Shown piece by piece: positions 40,242 to 48,011 of a DNA stretch of 48,011 nucleotides. Origin of the DNA: Bryobacterales bacterium (GTDB lineage Bacteria; Acidobacteriota; Terriglobia; Bryobacterales; Bryobacteraceae); assembly GCA_003132905.1 (NCBI GenBank), contig PKZC01000460.1, positions 1 through 48,011 on the forward strand, in the 5' to 3' direction. The notes under the pieces are model-generated. The model did not search any database. It had not been told where the DNA came from and was given only the letters and a program-made list of their open reading frames with translations. Each line of letters starts with the position of its first letter. Positions within the stretch are counted from its first letter, which is position 1. The position numbers were made by a program, and so were the translations under genes.

Positions 40242-41083
40242 ACGGTTTCGGCGAAGAAGTTGCCCATCTGGCGGAACTTGTTGTAACGCTCTTCAATCAA
40301 CGCCTCGCGCGACAGAGGAGCTAATTCCCCGAGCGCCTTCTGAATGGTCTCCTTGACGAATTCGGCGGCCTTGTTCCAATCGGTGTGCGCGCCTTCGCCC
40401 GGCTCCTTCACCGTACCATCAATCAAGCCGAGGCCTTCCAGATCGACGGCCGTAAGCCGCAGCGCCTTGGCCGCTTCCGCCGCGCGTCCCGAATCGCGAT
40501 AAATGATCGCGGCGCAGCTTTCGGGCGAAATGACGCTGTAATATGCGTTCTCGAGCATGTACACCCGATTTGCGATGCCCAGCCCCAATGCGCCTCCGCT
40601 GCCGCCTTCGCCGATCACAACGGTTATCACCGGCACGCCCAGCCGTGACATCTCGCGCAGATTATTCGCGATGGCTTCAGCTTGACCGCGCTCCTCGGCG
40701 TCGATGCCGGGATAGGCGCCCATGGTGTCCAGAAACGTCACGATCGGACGGTGGAATTTGTCGGCCATTCGCATCAGGCGCATCGCCTTGCGATAACCCT
40801 CGGGCTTCGGCATCCCGAAGTTGCGATGCAGCTTTTGCTTGGTGTCGCGGCCCTTTTCCTGCCCGATCACCATTACGGGTTTTGAATCCAACAGCGCGAA
40901 CCCGCCCATTACCGCCGCGTCGTCGCCATAGAAGCGATCGCCGTGCAGCTCGGAGAATCCAGTAAAAATGCGGCTAATATAATCCGTCGCGTGCGGCCGT
41001 TTGGGATGCCGCGCCAGTTGTACCCGTTCCCAAGTGGGGTTAGTGACGGGAGTGCTCTCGGGTGATGCTTCGGGATCTTCCAT
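40238..41083 (-). CDS. accA: Acetyl-CoA carboxylase carboxyltransferase subunit alpha
   Basis: This 281-residue subunit transfers carboxyl from biotin to acetyl-CoA as part of the AccA2D2 carboxyltransferase. Motifs include RHPKRPHATDYI, GDRFYGDDAAVMGG, QEKGRDTKQKLHRNFGMPKPEGYRKA, TFLDTMGAYPG, EGGSGGALGLG and VISPESCAAIIYRDSGRA. It is about 35-40 residues shorter at the N-terminus than E. coli AccA (319 residues), as in several phyla; no earlier start is open that fits. accD is not in the window. The stop overlaps the small membrane gene. It starts 9 bp after the dnaE stop. Confidence 0.96.
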   Translation of the reverse strand: MEDPEASPESTPVTNPTWERVQLARHPKRPHATDYISRIFTGFSELHGDRFYGDDAAVMGGFALLDSKPVMVIGQEKGRDTKQKLHRNFGMPKPEGYRKAMRLMRMADKFHRPIVTFLDTMGAYPGIDAEERGQAEAIANNLREMSRLGVPVITVVIGEGGSGGALGLGIANRVYMLENAYYSVISPESCAAIIYRDSGRAAEAAKALRLTAVDLEGLGLIDGTVKEPGEGAHTDWNKAAEFVKETIQKALGELAPLSREALIEERYNKFRQMGNFFAETV

Positions 41084-41092
41084 GAAGGACGT

Positions 41093-44000
41093 TCAGCTTG
41101 CCAGAATCTCCATCGACTCAGGCCCGCAGATCCGTTCCACTTCCGCCTTAAACTCTTTGTCGGGACGGACCTTGGGGGCCACATCCAGAATAACGGAAAA
41201 GTCCCGCGGTTTCTCCAAACGCAGCCGGACCTCGGTTTCGCCACGCTTGCGCGCGAAAAGTTGATTCAGCGCTTCAGCCTTATCCACATTCCCGTTCGCA
41301 CCATTCCCGTTGACGCCCACACCCACGCGAATTGAAATCAGAGTGGGCAGGTTCACGCGCGCCACCGCCAGCGGCACAATGTCCTGGATGGAGATCTTGG
41401 GCGGACTATTCTCCTCAGGCAGCACCAACCCTCGTACCAGAACCGCTTGATCCTCCACCAGGTCCTTGAGCAGGCGATCGTATTGGGTGGAGAACGCCAT
41501 GGCTTCCACTCCGCCCTTGCGATCCTCCAACCGCATGGCAGCCCACAGTTTTCCATCCTTATTGCGCTTGCGCACGATGGCGGTCAGGATGCCGCAAATA
41601 GCAACCTCGGCACCGCGCTCCAATCCTTCCAGAGTGTCCGTATCGTGTTTTCCCAGCTCTGCCACCTTGTCCGAATATTCATCCAGCGGATGCCCCGTAA
41701 CGAAGATGCCGAGCACCTCTTTTTCGCCGGAAAGCTTCTGCTGCATGGTCCAATCCGGCAGCGTGGGCAAAGGATGTTCCACATGTTCGGCTTCGCCAAT
41801 AGCCATGCCGAAAAGCCCGGCTTGACCGCTCTCGCGATCCTTCCACGCACGCTGGCCGCTCTCCATCGCATTCTCGATTACCGCGGTCAATTGCGCGCGG
41901 TTACCCCCCAGGCTGGCAAGCGCACCGGCTTTCACGAAGTTCTCGAGCACCCGCTTGTTTACGCTGGTTAAGTCCACGCGCTCGCAAAGATCGTATAAGG
42001 ATTTGAATGGACCGCCCTTTTCGCGCGCAGCGATAACGGCATCCGCAGCCCCACCACCCACGTTGCGGATGGCGCACAGGCCCATGCGAATGCCCTGGCC
42101 ATCAGGTGAAAAATCGCGTCCGCTCGAATTCACATCCGGAGGCAGCACCGGAATGCCCATTTCCCGGCATTCGTTGATGTACTTCACCACCTTGTCGGTG
42201 TTGCCCATTTCGGAAGTGAGCAGCGCCGACAAAAATTCAAGCGCATAGTGCGCTTTCAAATACGCAGTTACGTACGCCAGATACGCGTAAGCGGCCGAGT
42301 GCGATTTGTTGAAACCGTATCCAGCGAACTGCTCCATCAGGTCGAAGATCTTCTCCACCTTCTTCGGAGCAAGACCCTTGGCTTTGGCGCCCTCGAGGAA
42401 CCGCACGCGCTGCGCCGCCATTTCCTCGGCCTTTTTCTTTCCCATGGCGCGGCGCAGAATATCGGCTTCGCCCAGCGAATATCCAGCCAGGCGATTGGAG
42501 ATTTGCATCACCTGCTCTTGATAAACGATGACGCCGTAGGTTTCTTCCAGCAGCTCCTTCAGCTCTGGAAAATCGTAAGTCACCTGCTTGCGGCCATGTT
42601 TGCGATCGATAAAATCGTCCACCATGCCGCCCTGGATTGGCCCCGGGCGATACAGCGCGTTGAGCGCGCACAAATCTTCGATGCGCGTGGGCTGATACTT
42701 GCGCAGGATGTCGCGCATCCCGGGCGATTCAAACTGGAACACGCCGCTGGTAAAACCTTTGGAAAAAATCTGGTAGGTGGCGGCGTCGTCCAGCGGAAGC
42801 TTTTCGGTATCGAGCTTCACGCCGTGATAGCGTTCGATCAGGGCCACGGCATCCTGAATAATATCGAGCGTGGTCAGCCCGAGAAAATCCATCTTGAGAA
42901 GCGCCAGCTTCTCCAGGCCCACCATGTCGTACTGGGTGACAATTTCGTCTTTGCTGGTCTTGCAGAGCGGGACCAGTTCGCGGAGCGGCACAGGCGAAAT
43001 CACCACGCCCGCCGCATGCATCCCGGAGTTGCGCGCCATGCCTTCCACTTTGCACGCCACTTCCAGCACTTCCTTCAAACGTGGATCCTTACGGGCCGCC
43101 TCCTCAATGGCCGGCTCCTGCTGCATGGCTTCCTTCAGCTTGATGTTGAGCGTGGTGGGGATGAGCTTGGTGATTCGATCCACGTCCGCGAAGCCGATGT
43201 CGAGCACGCGGCCCACGTCCTTGATCGCGGTGCGCGCACCCAGCGTGCCGAACGTGATGATCTGCGCCACTTGCTCGCGCCCGTATTTCTCGGTGACGTA
43301 TTGGATCACTTCGCCACGGCGCTTGGTGTGGAAATCGATATCGATATCGGGCATGCTGATACGCTCTGGATTCAGGAAGCGCTCAAACAGCAACCCGTAC
43401 TCCAGCGGATCGATATCGGTGATCTCCATGGCGTAACTAACCAGGCTGCCGGCGGCCGATCCGCGTCCCGGCCCCACCGGAATCCCGCGCGATTTGGCGA
43501 AACGGATGAAGTCCCAGACAATCAGGAAGTAGCCCGAAAACTTCATCTGCTGGATCATGCGAATCTCACGATCCAGACGCTCGGCGTACTCGGGCAGATC
43601 GTGTTTCAATCCGCCTTCTTTACGTAGCGCCTCCAGACGCCCGCGCCGCTTTTCAAAACCCTGCCGGGCGACGTATTCGAAATAGCTGTCGGTGGAATGC
43701 TCTACGGGAACATCGAATTTCGGAAACGGCTCCTTGACCTTTTCCAGACTCACCTGGCAGCGCTGAGCGATATCCCAGGTGCGATCCAGCGCCTCTTCCA
43801 CTTCGCCGAACATGGCGAGCATCTCGTCGCGCGTCTTGAGATAAAACTCCGGCTGCGTGAACCGCATGCGATTGGGATCGCTCATGGTCTTGCCGGTTTG
43901 GATGCACAGCAAAATTTCGTGCGCTCGCGCATCGCCCTTGCGCATGTAATGCGAATCGTTGGTGGCCACCAGCGGGATGCGCGTCTCCTGCGATAGCCGC

Positions 44001-44575
44001 AGCACTTCCGGCGTCACGATCTTGTCTTGATCCAGGCCGTGATCCTGGATCTCGAGGAAGAAATTGTCCTTGCCGAACATGTCGGCGTAGCCGTACGCCA
44101 GACGCTTGGCTTCCTCGTAACGGTTGGCCATGATCGTTTCATTGATGTCGCCGCGCAGGCAGGCGGACATCGCGATCAGGCCCTTGGAATGCTGCGCAAG
44201 AAGATCTTTATCGATGCGCGGCTTGTAGTAAAAGCCCTCTAGAAACGCCGTCGAAACCAGCTTCAGCAGATTGCGATAACCGTCCTGGTTCTCGCACAGC
44301 AGCACCAGATGGTTATAGCGATCGGTATCGCTGCGGCTCTTCAAACCCTGCTGCGAGACGTAGACTTCGCAGCCGATCACCGGATGAACGCCCTTCTCTT
44401 TGGCCTTGTTGTAAAACTCGACCGCGCCAAAAAGATTACCGTGGTCCGTCATCGCCACCGATGGCATCTTCTGCTCGACAACCAGATCCATCAACTGACC
44501 GATTTCACAAGCGCCGTCGAGCAGCGAATAGTCGGTGTGGCAATGCAGATGAACGAAAGGCCGTGCGGAACTCAT
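41093..44575 (-). CDS. dnaE: DNA polymerase III subunit alpha
   Basis: This 1160-residue replicative polymerase has a PHP domain at the N-terminus (HLHCHTDYSLLDGACEI, residues 9-25), the catalytic aspartates in MPDIDIDFH (D410, D412, D414), a palm/fingers region, and the helix-hairpin-helix and OB parts toward the C-terminus (ISIQDIVPLAVARV). The length and layout fit DnaE1. A GGATCGGA element immediately before the ATG supports the start. It is followed by accA, an order also seen in E. coli (dnaE-accA). tsaE lies upstream with a 28-bp gap. Confidence 0.98.
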   Translation of the reverse strand: MSSARPFVHLHCHTDYSLLDGACEIGQLMDLVVEQKMPSVAMTDHGNLFGAVEFYNKAKEKGVHPVIGCEVYVSQQGLKSRSDTDRYNHLVLLCENQDGYRNLLKLVSTAFLEGFYYKPRIDKDLLAQHSKGLIAMSACLRGDINETIMANRYEEAKRLAYGYADMFGKDNFFLEIQDHGLDQDKIVTPEVLRLSQETRIPLVATNDSHYMRKGDARAHEILLCIQTGKTMSDPNRMRFTQPEFYLKTRDEMLAMFGEVEEALDRTWDIAQRCQVSLEKVKEPFPKFDVPVEHSTDSYFEYVARQGFEKRRGRLEALRKEGGLKHDLPEYAERLDREIRMIQQMKFSGYFLIVWDFIRFAKSRGIPVGPGRGSAAGSLVSYAMEITDIDPLEYGLLFERFLNPERISMPDIDIDFHTKRRGEVIQYVTEKYGREQVAQIITFGTLGARTAIKDVGRVLDIGFADVDRITKLIPTTLNIKLKEAMQQEPAIEEAARKDPRLKEVLEVACKVEGMARNSGMHAAGVVISPVPLRELVPLCKTSKDEIVTQYDMVGLEKLALLKMDFLGLTTLDIIQDAVALIERYHGVKLDTEKLPLDDAATYQIFSKGFTSGVFQFESPGMRDILRKYQPTRIEDLCALNALYRPGPIQGGMVDDFIDRKHGRKQVTYDFPELKELLEETYGVIVYQEQVMQISNRLAGYSLGEADILRRAMGKKKAEEMAAQRVRFLEGAKAKGLAPKKVEKIFDLMEQFAGYGFNKSHSAAYAYLAYVTAYLKAHYALEFLSALLTSEMGNTDKVVKYINECREMGIPVLPPDVNSSGRDFSPDGQGIRMGLCAIRNVGGGAADAVIAAREKGGPFKSLYDLCERVDLTSVNKRVLENFVKAGALASLGGNRAQLTAVIENAMESGQRAWKDRESGQAGLFGMAIGEAEHVEHPLPTLPDWTMQQKLSGEKEVLGIFVTGHPLDEYSDKVAELGKHDTDTLEGLERGAEVAICGILTAIVRKRNKDGKLWAAMRLEDRKGGVEAMAFSTQYDRLLKDLVEDQAVLVRGLVLPEENSPPKISIQDIVPLAVARVNLPTLISIRVGVGVNGNGANGNVDKAEALNQLFARKRGETEVRLRLEKPRDFSVILDVAPKVRPDKEFKAEVERICGPESMEILAS

Positions 44576-44603
44576 TCCGATCCTTACTGGGGGAGGGTTG
44601 CTT

Positions 44604-45041
44604 TCATTGTACCGCGCGCTCGGGCGTCCTTACGTCGATTTCCCGCGAATTTTCTTGCGTCGATCTTAACCGAATCTCGATGCGATTGTCCGGCATCAGC
44701 TCGGGAAAACGTTCGCCCCATTCGATTAACACCACCGCGCTCCGGTCGAAAATTTCATCGAGGCCAAGCGTTGCCACTTGCGCGGCCGTGTCCAAGCGAT
44801 AGAGATCTATGTGATAGACAGTGGGGCTATATTCATGAATCAGCGTAAACGTCGGGCTGGAAACGTCGTCGGGTGTCGCCGCTCCAAGGCCTTTGACGAT
44901 GCCTTTTGCAAGCGTCGTTTTCCCCGCGCCGAGTTCTCCGATCAGCAATACCACCGCCGTAGCCGGCAACTCCGCCGCGATTCGCTCACCCAACGCGATG
45001 GTCTCGTCTTCAGACTCGGTGTGATAGGTCCGCGATTTCAC
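44604..45041 (-). CDS. tsaE: tRNA threonylcarbamoyladenosine biosynthesis ATPase TsaE
   Basis: This 145-residue P-loop ATPase has Walker A GELGAGKTTLAKGI and the conserved VSSPTFTLIHEYSP and VVLIEWGERFPELMP segments. TsaE works with TsaB and TsaD to make t6A37 on ANN-decoding tRNAs. The GTG start lies 32 bp inside the end of the nnr gene, so the two are translationally coupled, an arrangement common for nnr-tsaE. tsaB, tsaD and an independent rimI are not seen; a RimI-like domain is instead fused to a glycosyltransferase at 6710-8776. Confidence 0.95.
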   Translation of the reverse strand: MKSRTYHTESEDETIALGERIAAELPATAVVLLIGELGAGKTTLAKGIVKGLGAATPDDVSSPTFTLIHEYSPTVYHIDLYRLDTAAQVATLGLDEIFDRSAVVLIEWGERFPELMPDNRIEIRLRSTQENSREIDVRTPERAVQ

Positions 45042-46563
45042 GCATCGCCTCGGGCAGGAACTCGAACAGGTCGGTCGCGATCAGAGATTTTTCGCCCAGT
45101 TGCTCGGCGCCCAACTCACCGGCCCGTCCATGTAGATACACCGCCGCGAGCAGCGCGTTCTCGAGTTGATTGGGGAATTGCGCCACCAGACCCGCGATCA
45201 GTCCGGTGAGCACATCACCCGTGCCTCCCGTCGACATCGCGGGCGATCCCGTGGGGTTGATCCACACCGGGCCATCCGGAAATGCAATCACGCTACGGTT
45301 CCCTTTCAGCACCAGATAAACGCCGTGCTCGGTAGCGAACGCACGCGCGGTACCAATGCGATCGGCTTGAATCTCGGCGATCGTTTTCCCAGTCAGCCGC
45401 GACATCTCGCCCGGGTGCGGCGTGAAGATGCGTGGTCCTTCGAATCGCGATCGCTGGCCAGCCAACGCATTCAAAGCATCTGCATCCACAACCATGGGCG
45501 TGCGCAATTCCTGTGCGAAACGCCGGATGAACTTCACCGTCTCCGGATCCTGTCCCATGCCCGGACCGATCGCAATCACGGTCTTCTTCTCGGTGATTGC
45601 CACCAGCGCCGGATCGTCGGGCGCGCGCATCGCGATAGACCCTGAGTCCGTCTCCGCCAACGGTTCGGTCATAATCTCGGGCGCGTACGATGCAATCGAT
45701 GAAATCGCCGACGCCGCCGAGGCCACCGTAGAAAGCCCCGCTCCAGCGCGCAACGCCGCAATCCCCGCCATCGCAGCAGCGCCCGTCTTTCCGCGCCCGC
45801 CCGCAATCACCAGAACGTGGCCATACAGGCCTTTGTTTGAATCGCTCAATCGCGGCCGGAACAGCGGCGCGAAATCGGCAGGCTCGGACAACGAGAGCAA
45901 AATGTTCGAGTCGCCTTGATAAAGTTCCGGGGGGCTTCCGATCGGCGCGACATGCACCTTACCCGCCAACTCGCACGCGGGCGAAAGCACCAGGCATGGC
46001 TTTGGCGCAGTAAACGTGACAGTGTGCTTTGCGCTCACCGCCACTCCCGCAACTTCGCCCGAATCGCTTGCCAGGCCTGAAGGAACATCCACCGCCACCA
46101 CGTCAGCCGACAAAAAGCCTTTATTAATGGCTTCAATCAACTCGGCGGGCTTGCCCTTCGCCGCTCCTTCCACGCCGGTTCCCAATACGGCGTCCACCAC
46201 CAGGGTCGCGGTCCGCATCTCCTCGGTGATCTTCGGCCACACCAGACAGCCCACCGCCTTGAGCATCCGGTAATTCTCAAGCGCATCGCCTTGCATCTGA
46301 TCCGGCTCCGCTCCCAGCACCACGCGCAACCACTTCGGCTTCACTCGCGTGAACAGCTGGCGCGCTACCACCAAACCATCACCGCCGTTGTTGCCCTTGC
46401 CGCACACCACGACAATCCGGTGGTTCGCCAGCGGCCCATACTCGCGTTCCAGGAACTCCACGACGCGCTGCCCGGCGTTCTCCATCAAAATGATGTTCGG
46501 AATGCCCAACTCGGCCGTGCGCCGATCCACCTCACGCATCTGCGCCGCGGTTAATACCTTCAC
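45010..46563 (-). CDS. nnr: Bifunctional NAD(P)H-hydrate epimerase / ADP-dependent dehydratase
   Basis: This 517-residue two-domain enzyme repairs damaged NAD(P)H hydrates. Residues 1-215 form the epimerase (AIBP-like) with NIILMENAGQRVVEFL and VVCGKGNNGGDGLVVARQLF. Residues 230-517 form the ribokinase-like dehydratase (GHVLVIAGGRGKTGAAAMA, IAIGPGMGQDPETV, TPHPGEMSRLTGKT, NPTGSPAMSTGGTGDVLTGLIAGL). The GTG start overlaps the K+ channel stop by 4 bp (GTGA), and the end overlaps tsaE by 32 bp. Confidence 0.96.
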   Translation of the reverse strand: MKVLTAAQMREVDRRTAELGIPNIILMENAGQRVVEFLEREYGPLANHRIVVVCGKGNNGGDGLVVARQLFTRVKPKWLRVVLGAEPDQMQGDALENYRMLKAVGCLVWPKITEEMRTATLVVDAVLGTGVEGAAKGKPAELIEAINKGFLSADVVAVDVPSGLASDSGEVAGVAVSAKHTVTFTAPKPCLVLSPACELAGKVHVAPIGSPPELYQGDSNILLSLSEPADFAPLFRPRLSDSNKGLYGHVLVIAGGRGKTGAAAMAGIAALRAGAGLSTVASAASAISSIASYAPEIMTEPLAETDSGSIAMRAPDDPALVAITEKKTVIAIGPGMGQDPETVKFIRRFAQELRTPMVVDADALNALAGQRSRFEGPRIFTPHPGEMSRLTGKTIAEIQADRIGTARAFATEHGVYLVLKGNRSVIAFPDGPVWINPTGSPAMSTGGTGDVLTGLIAGLVAQFPNQLENALLAAVYLHGRAGELGAEQLGEKSLIATDLFEFLPEAMREIADLSHRV

Positions 46564-47570
46564 GTCCGCACCTCCGCCAGCACTTGCTCCAGCTTCGTCA
46601 AGTTCGCCGCCTCTCCCATCACGATCAGAAAATCGCCCCCCTGAATTTCCGCTTCCGCCGGCGGATTGAAGTGCATGCTTCCATCCGACTTGCGGATCGC
46701 CAGAACAATCACGCCCAGGTCGCTGCGAATCTTGCTCTCAGCCAGCGATTTGGACGCAATCTCGCTCGTTGACGACACGCTGAACTGTTCGATGCCGACG
46801 TCCAGGCCCATGCCTTTCGTCGTGAAATCGATGAACTGGAAGACGTGCGGCTTCAGCATCACCTGCGCCATGCGATTACCGGTCATGTCATAAGGCGCGA
46901 ACACATGATCGGCCCCCGCCAGCCGCATCTTCTTTTCACTTTGCTCGGAAGCCACGCGTGCCGAAACCTGCAGCTCCGGTTTCAAAGCTTTGGCCGAAAG
47001 AATTACAAACAGATTGTCGGCGTCGCTCTGCAGTGTGGCGATCAAACCTTTGGCCCGCAGCACGCCGGCCTGTTTCAAAGTTTCATCGTCGGTGGCATCC
47101 GCCAATACCCCGAGCATGCCGTCGCGGATGGCCCACTCTACGCGATCCTCGCTCTTGTCCACGATGAGGAATGGAACGCCAGCGCGCTTCAGCTCATGAG
47201 CCGCTCCCCGGCCCACGCGTCCGAAACCGCAGACGATGATATGGTCCTGCAACTTGTCAATCATTTTCCTGGTCCGCCGTTTCCCGAAATATTGCGTGAG
47301 CTCCAGCTCGATGATTACCTGCGTCATGCCTCCCACCGCGAGCAGCATGATGGTTACGCCGAAGAATATCAAAAACGAATTGAAGATCCGCCCCTGGAAA
47401 GTAAGCGGATGCACTTCCTCGTAACCTACCGTGCTGATCGTAATCAGCGTCATGTAGAACGCGTCGAAGGGGGGATAGTGCTCGATCCATATGAATCCCA
47501 GCGTCCCGCCCGTGACGATCAGCAGAACTCCGCTACCCAGGACGATCAGCCAATTGCGGAGGCGGCGCAT
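46560..47570 (-). CDS. Two-TM potassium channel with RCK (TrkA-N) domain
   Basis: The protein has 336 residues. Two membrane helices (about 8-28 and 62-84) flank a pore loop containing TISTVGYEEV (filter T47-V48-G49-Y50, with E51 where TVGYG is usual). A TrkA-N/RCK domain follows (IIVCGFGRVGRGAA, 111-124), with an NAD/ADP-binding Rossmann fold, then a TrkA-C ligand domain. This is the MthK-like architecture, a ligand-gated K+ channel. The E for G change after GY also occurs in other bacterial members, as far as I recall. It is upstream of nnr and translationally coupled. The ligand cannot be told. Confidence 0.92.
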   Translation of the reverse strand: MRRLRNWLIVLGSGVLLIVTGGTLGFIWIEHYPPFDAFYMTLITISTVGYEEVHPLTFQGRIFNSFLIFFGVTIMLLAVGGMTQVIIELELTQYFGKRRTRKMIDKLQDHIIVCGFGRVGRGAAHELKRAGVPFLIVDKSEDRVEWAIRDGMLGVLADATDDETLKQAGVLRAKGLIATLQSDADNLFVILSAKALKPELQVSARVASEQSEKKMRLAGADHVFAPYDMTGNRMAQVMLKPHVFQFIDFTTKGMGLDVGIEQFSVSSTSEIASKSLAESKIRSDLGVIVLAIRKSDGSMHFNPPAEAEIQGGDFLIVMGEAANLTKLEQVLAEVRT

Positions 47571-47591
47571 TGTCAGTATTCTAGCGAGCCC

Positions 47592-48011
47592 TCAGAGCTT
47601 CCGCGCCAGCAGCACGGTCATATCGTCGGACAACTCGGGAACTCCGGTCCATTCCCGCACGCGTTCCATCACGCACTCGATGATCTGCGCTGCATCGCGC
47701 TCTGAATTTTTCGCCACCAGTTCAATCAGGCGCTCTTCCCCGAACATTTCGCCATACTCGTTCTCCGGCTCGGTGATGCCGTCGGTGTAACACACCAGCA
47801 AGTCTCCGCTGCGCAGCTCCAGCTTGCTCTCTTCGTAGGTGGAAAACGGAAACGCGCCCACCACGGTGCCATTGACATCCAGAGGAGTTGCCACACCCTC
47901 GCGAAACAGAACCGGCTGCAAATGGCCCGCATTCGTATAAGTGAGCAGACCCGTAGCCTGATCGAAGATGGCGAAAAAGAAGGTGGCGTATTTTTCGGGT
48001 GAGGTGTACGC
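47592..48011 (-). CDS. SpoIIE/RsbU-type PP2C phosphatase, C-terminal part (start off window)
   Basis: The window ends inside this gene; about 140 codons of the C-terminus are visible. They include YATFFFAIFDQATGLLTYTNAGHLQPVLF, a GTVVGAF strand, LLVCYTDGITEPEN with metal-binding aspartate, and LSDDMTVLLARKL at the end, all diagnostic of the SpoIIE/RsbU PPM phosphatase domain. Such phosphatases act on anti-sigma antagonists or signalling proteins. N-terminal sensor domains (GAF, PAS or HAMP) would lie to the right of the window. It ends 21 bp before the K+ channel start. Confidence 0.9.
   Translation of the reverse strand, partial: AYTSPEKYATFFFAIFDQATGLLTYTNAGHLQPVLFREGVATPLDVNGTVVGAFPFSTYEESKLELRSGDLLVCYTDGITEPENEYGEMFGEERLIELVAKNSERDAAQIIECVMERVREWTGVPELSDDMTVLLARKL

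Noticed and set aside
42248..43627. 459-codon plus-strand frame
   Set aside because: It is antisense to dnaE, which carries the full DNA polymerase III alpha signature.

Overview
The window is a GC-rich bacterial chromosome segment that reads like an acidobacterium of the Solibacter/Bryobacter type. This rests on gene content, not on a marker gene: an orphan Tat-exported DUF1552 protein, a small secreted protein with the RTADGKPDLSG motif, a detached MgtE-type sensor next to an Nramp-like transporter, and many NTG starts in tightly packed operons. I found no rRNA, tRNA, CRISPR array, intact insertion sequence or prophage. Housekeeping genes (hslUV, nadB, aroB, menG/ubiE, accA, dnaE, tsaE, nnr) are interleaved with signalling, envelope and accessory genes.

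Layout. 84-2733 (-): a flavin-dependent hydroxylase/acyl-CoA dehydrogenase-like gene followed by DUF1552. 2784-2855: four 18-bp tandem repeats in the divergent control region. 2882-6210 (+): a secreted protein, then a translationally coupled trio (SCP2-type thiolase, OB-fold partner, PLP aminotransferase) ending in a palindromic interspersed repeat and a two-way terminator. 6350-10480 (-): a DUF465 protein, a three-part glycosyltransferase/RimI-like fusion and a secreted TPR protein. 10527-14177: an M23 peptidase (+), an anchored carboxypeptidase-regulatory-like protein (-) and a Tat-exported glycoamylase-like hydrolase (+). 14174-18124 (-): a signalling operon (remnant of a small response regulator, REC-histidine kinase, CHASE3-PAS histidine kinase, methyltransferase). 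18363-26778 (-): a small secreted protein, a polysaccharide deacetylase, an isopropylmalate/homocitrate-synthase-like enzyme, ExbD, a DUF3592-like protein, a FAH hydrolase, a fibronectin-III lipoprotein, hslU, hslV and nadB. Two similar 35-bp motifs bracket the deacetylase-to-ExbD block.

26786-28605 (+): aroB and menG/ubiE, starting almost back-to-back with nadB. 28480-31114 (-): a PRC/MgtE-N/CBS sensor protein and an Nramp-like transporter whose tail runs antisense through the end of menG/ubiE. 31335-32834 (+): a methyltransferase with an added beta-rich domain. 32835-35372 (-): a GAF-GAF sigma-54 activator and a Roadblock/LC7 protein. 35703-39879 (+): a zinc-finger/disordered/transmembrane/jelly-roll protein and a TPR protein. 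39969-47570 (-): a small membrane protein, accA, dnaE, tsaE, nnr and a K+ channel. The window closes inside a SpoIIE-type phosphatase.

The most unusual items are the metal-transport module with a detached MgtE cytosolic sensor, the glycosyltransferase/RimI-like fusion with an altered acetyl-CoA loop, the collapsed response regulator upstream of two kinases, the codon-register antisense overlap of Nramp and menG/ubiE, and the Zn-finger/TM/TPR pair. I see no complete new defence or mobile system.
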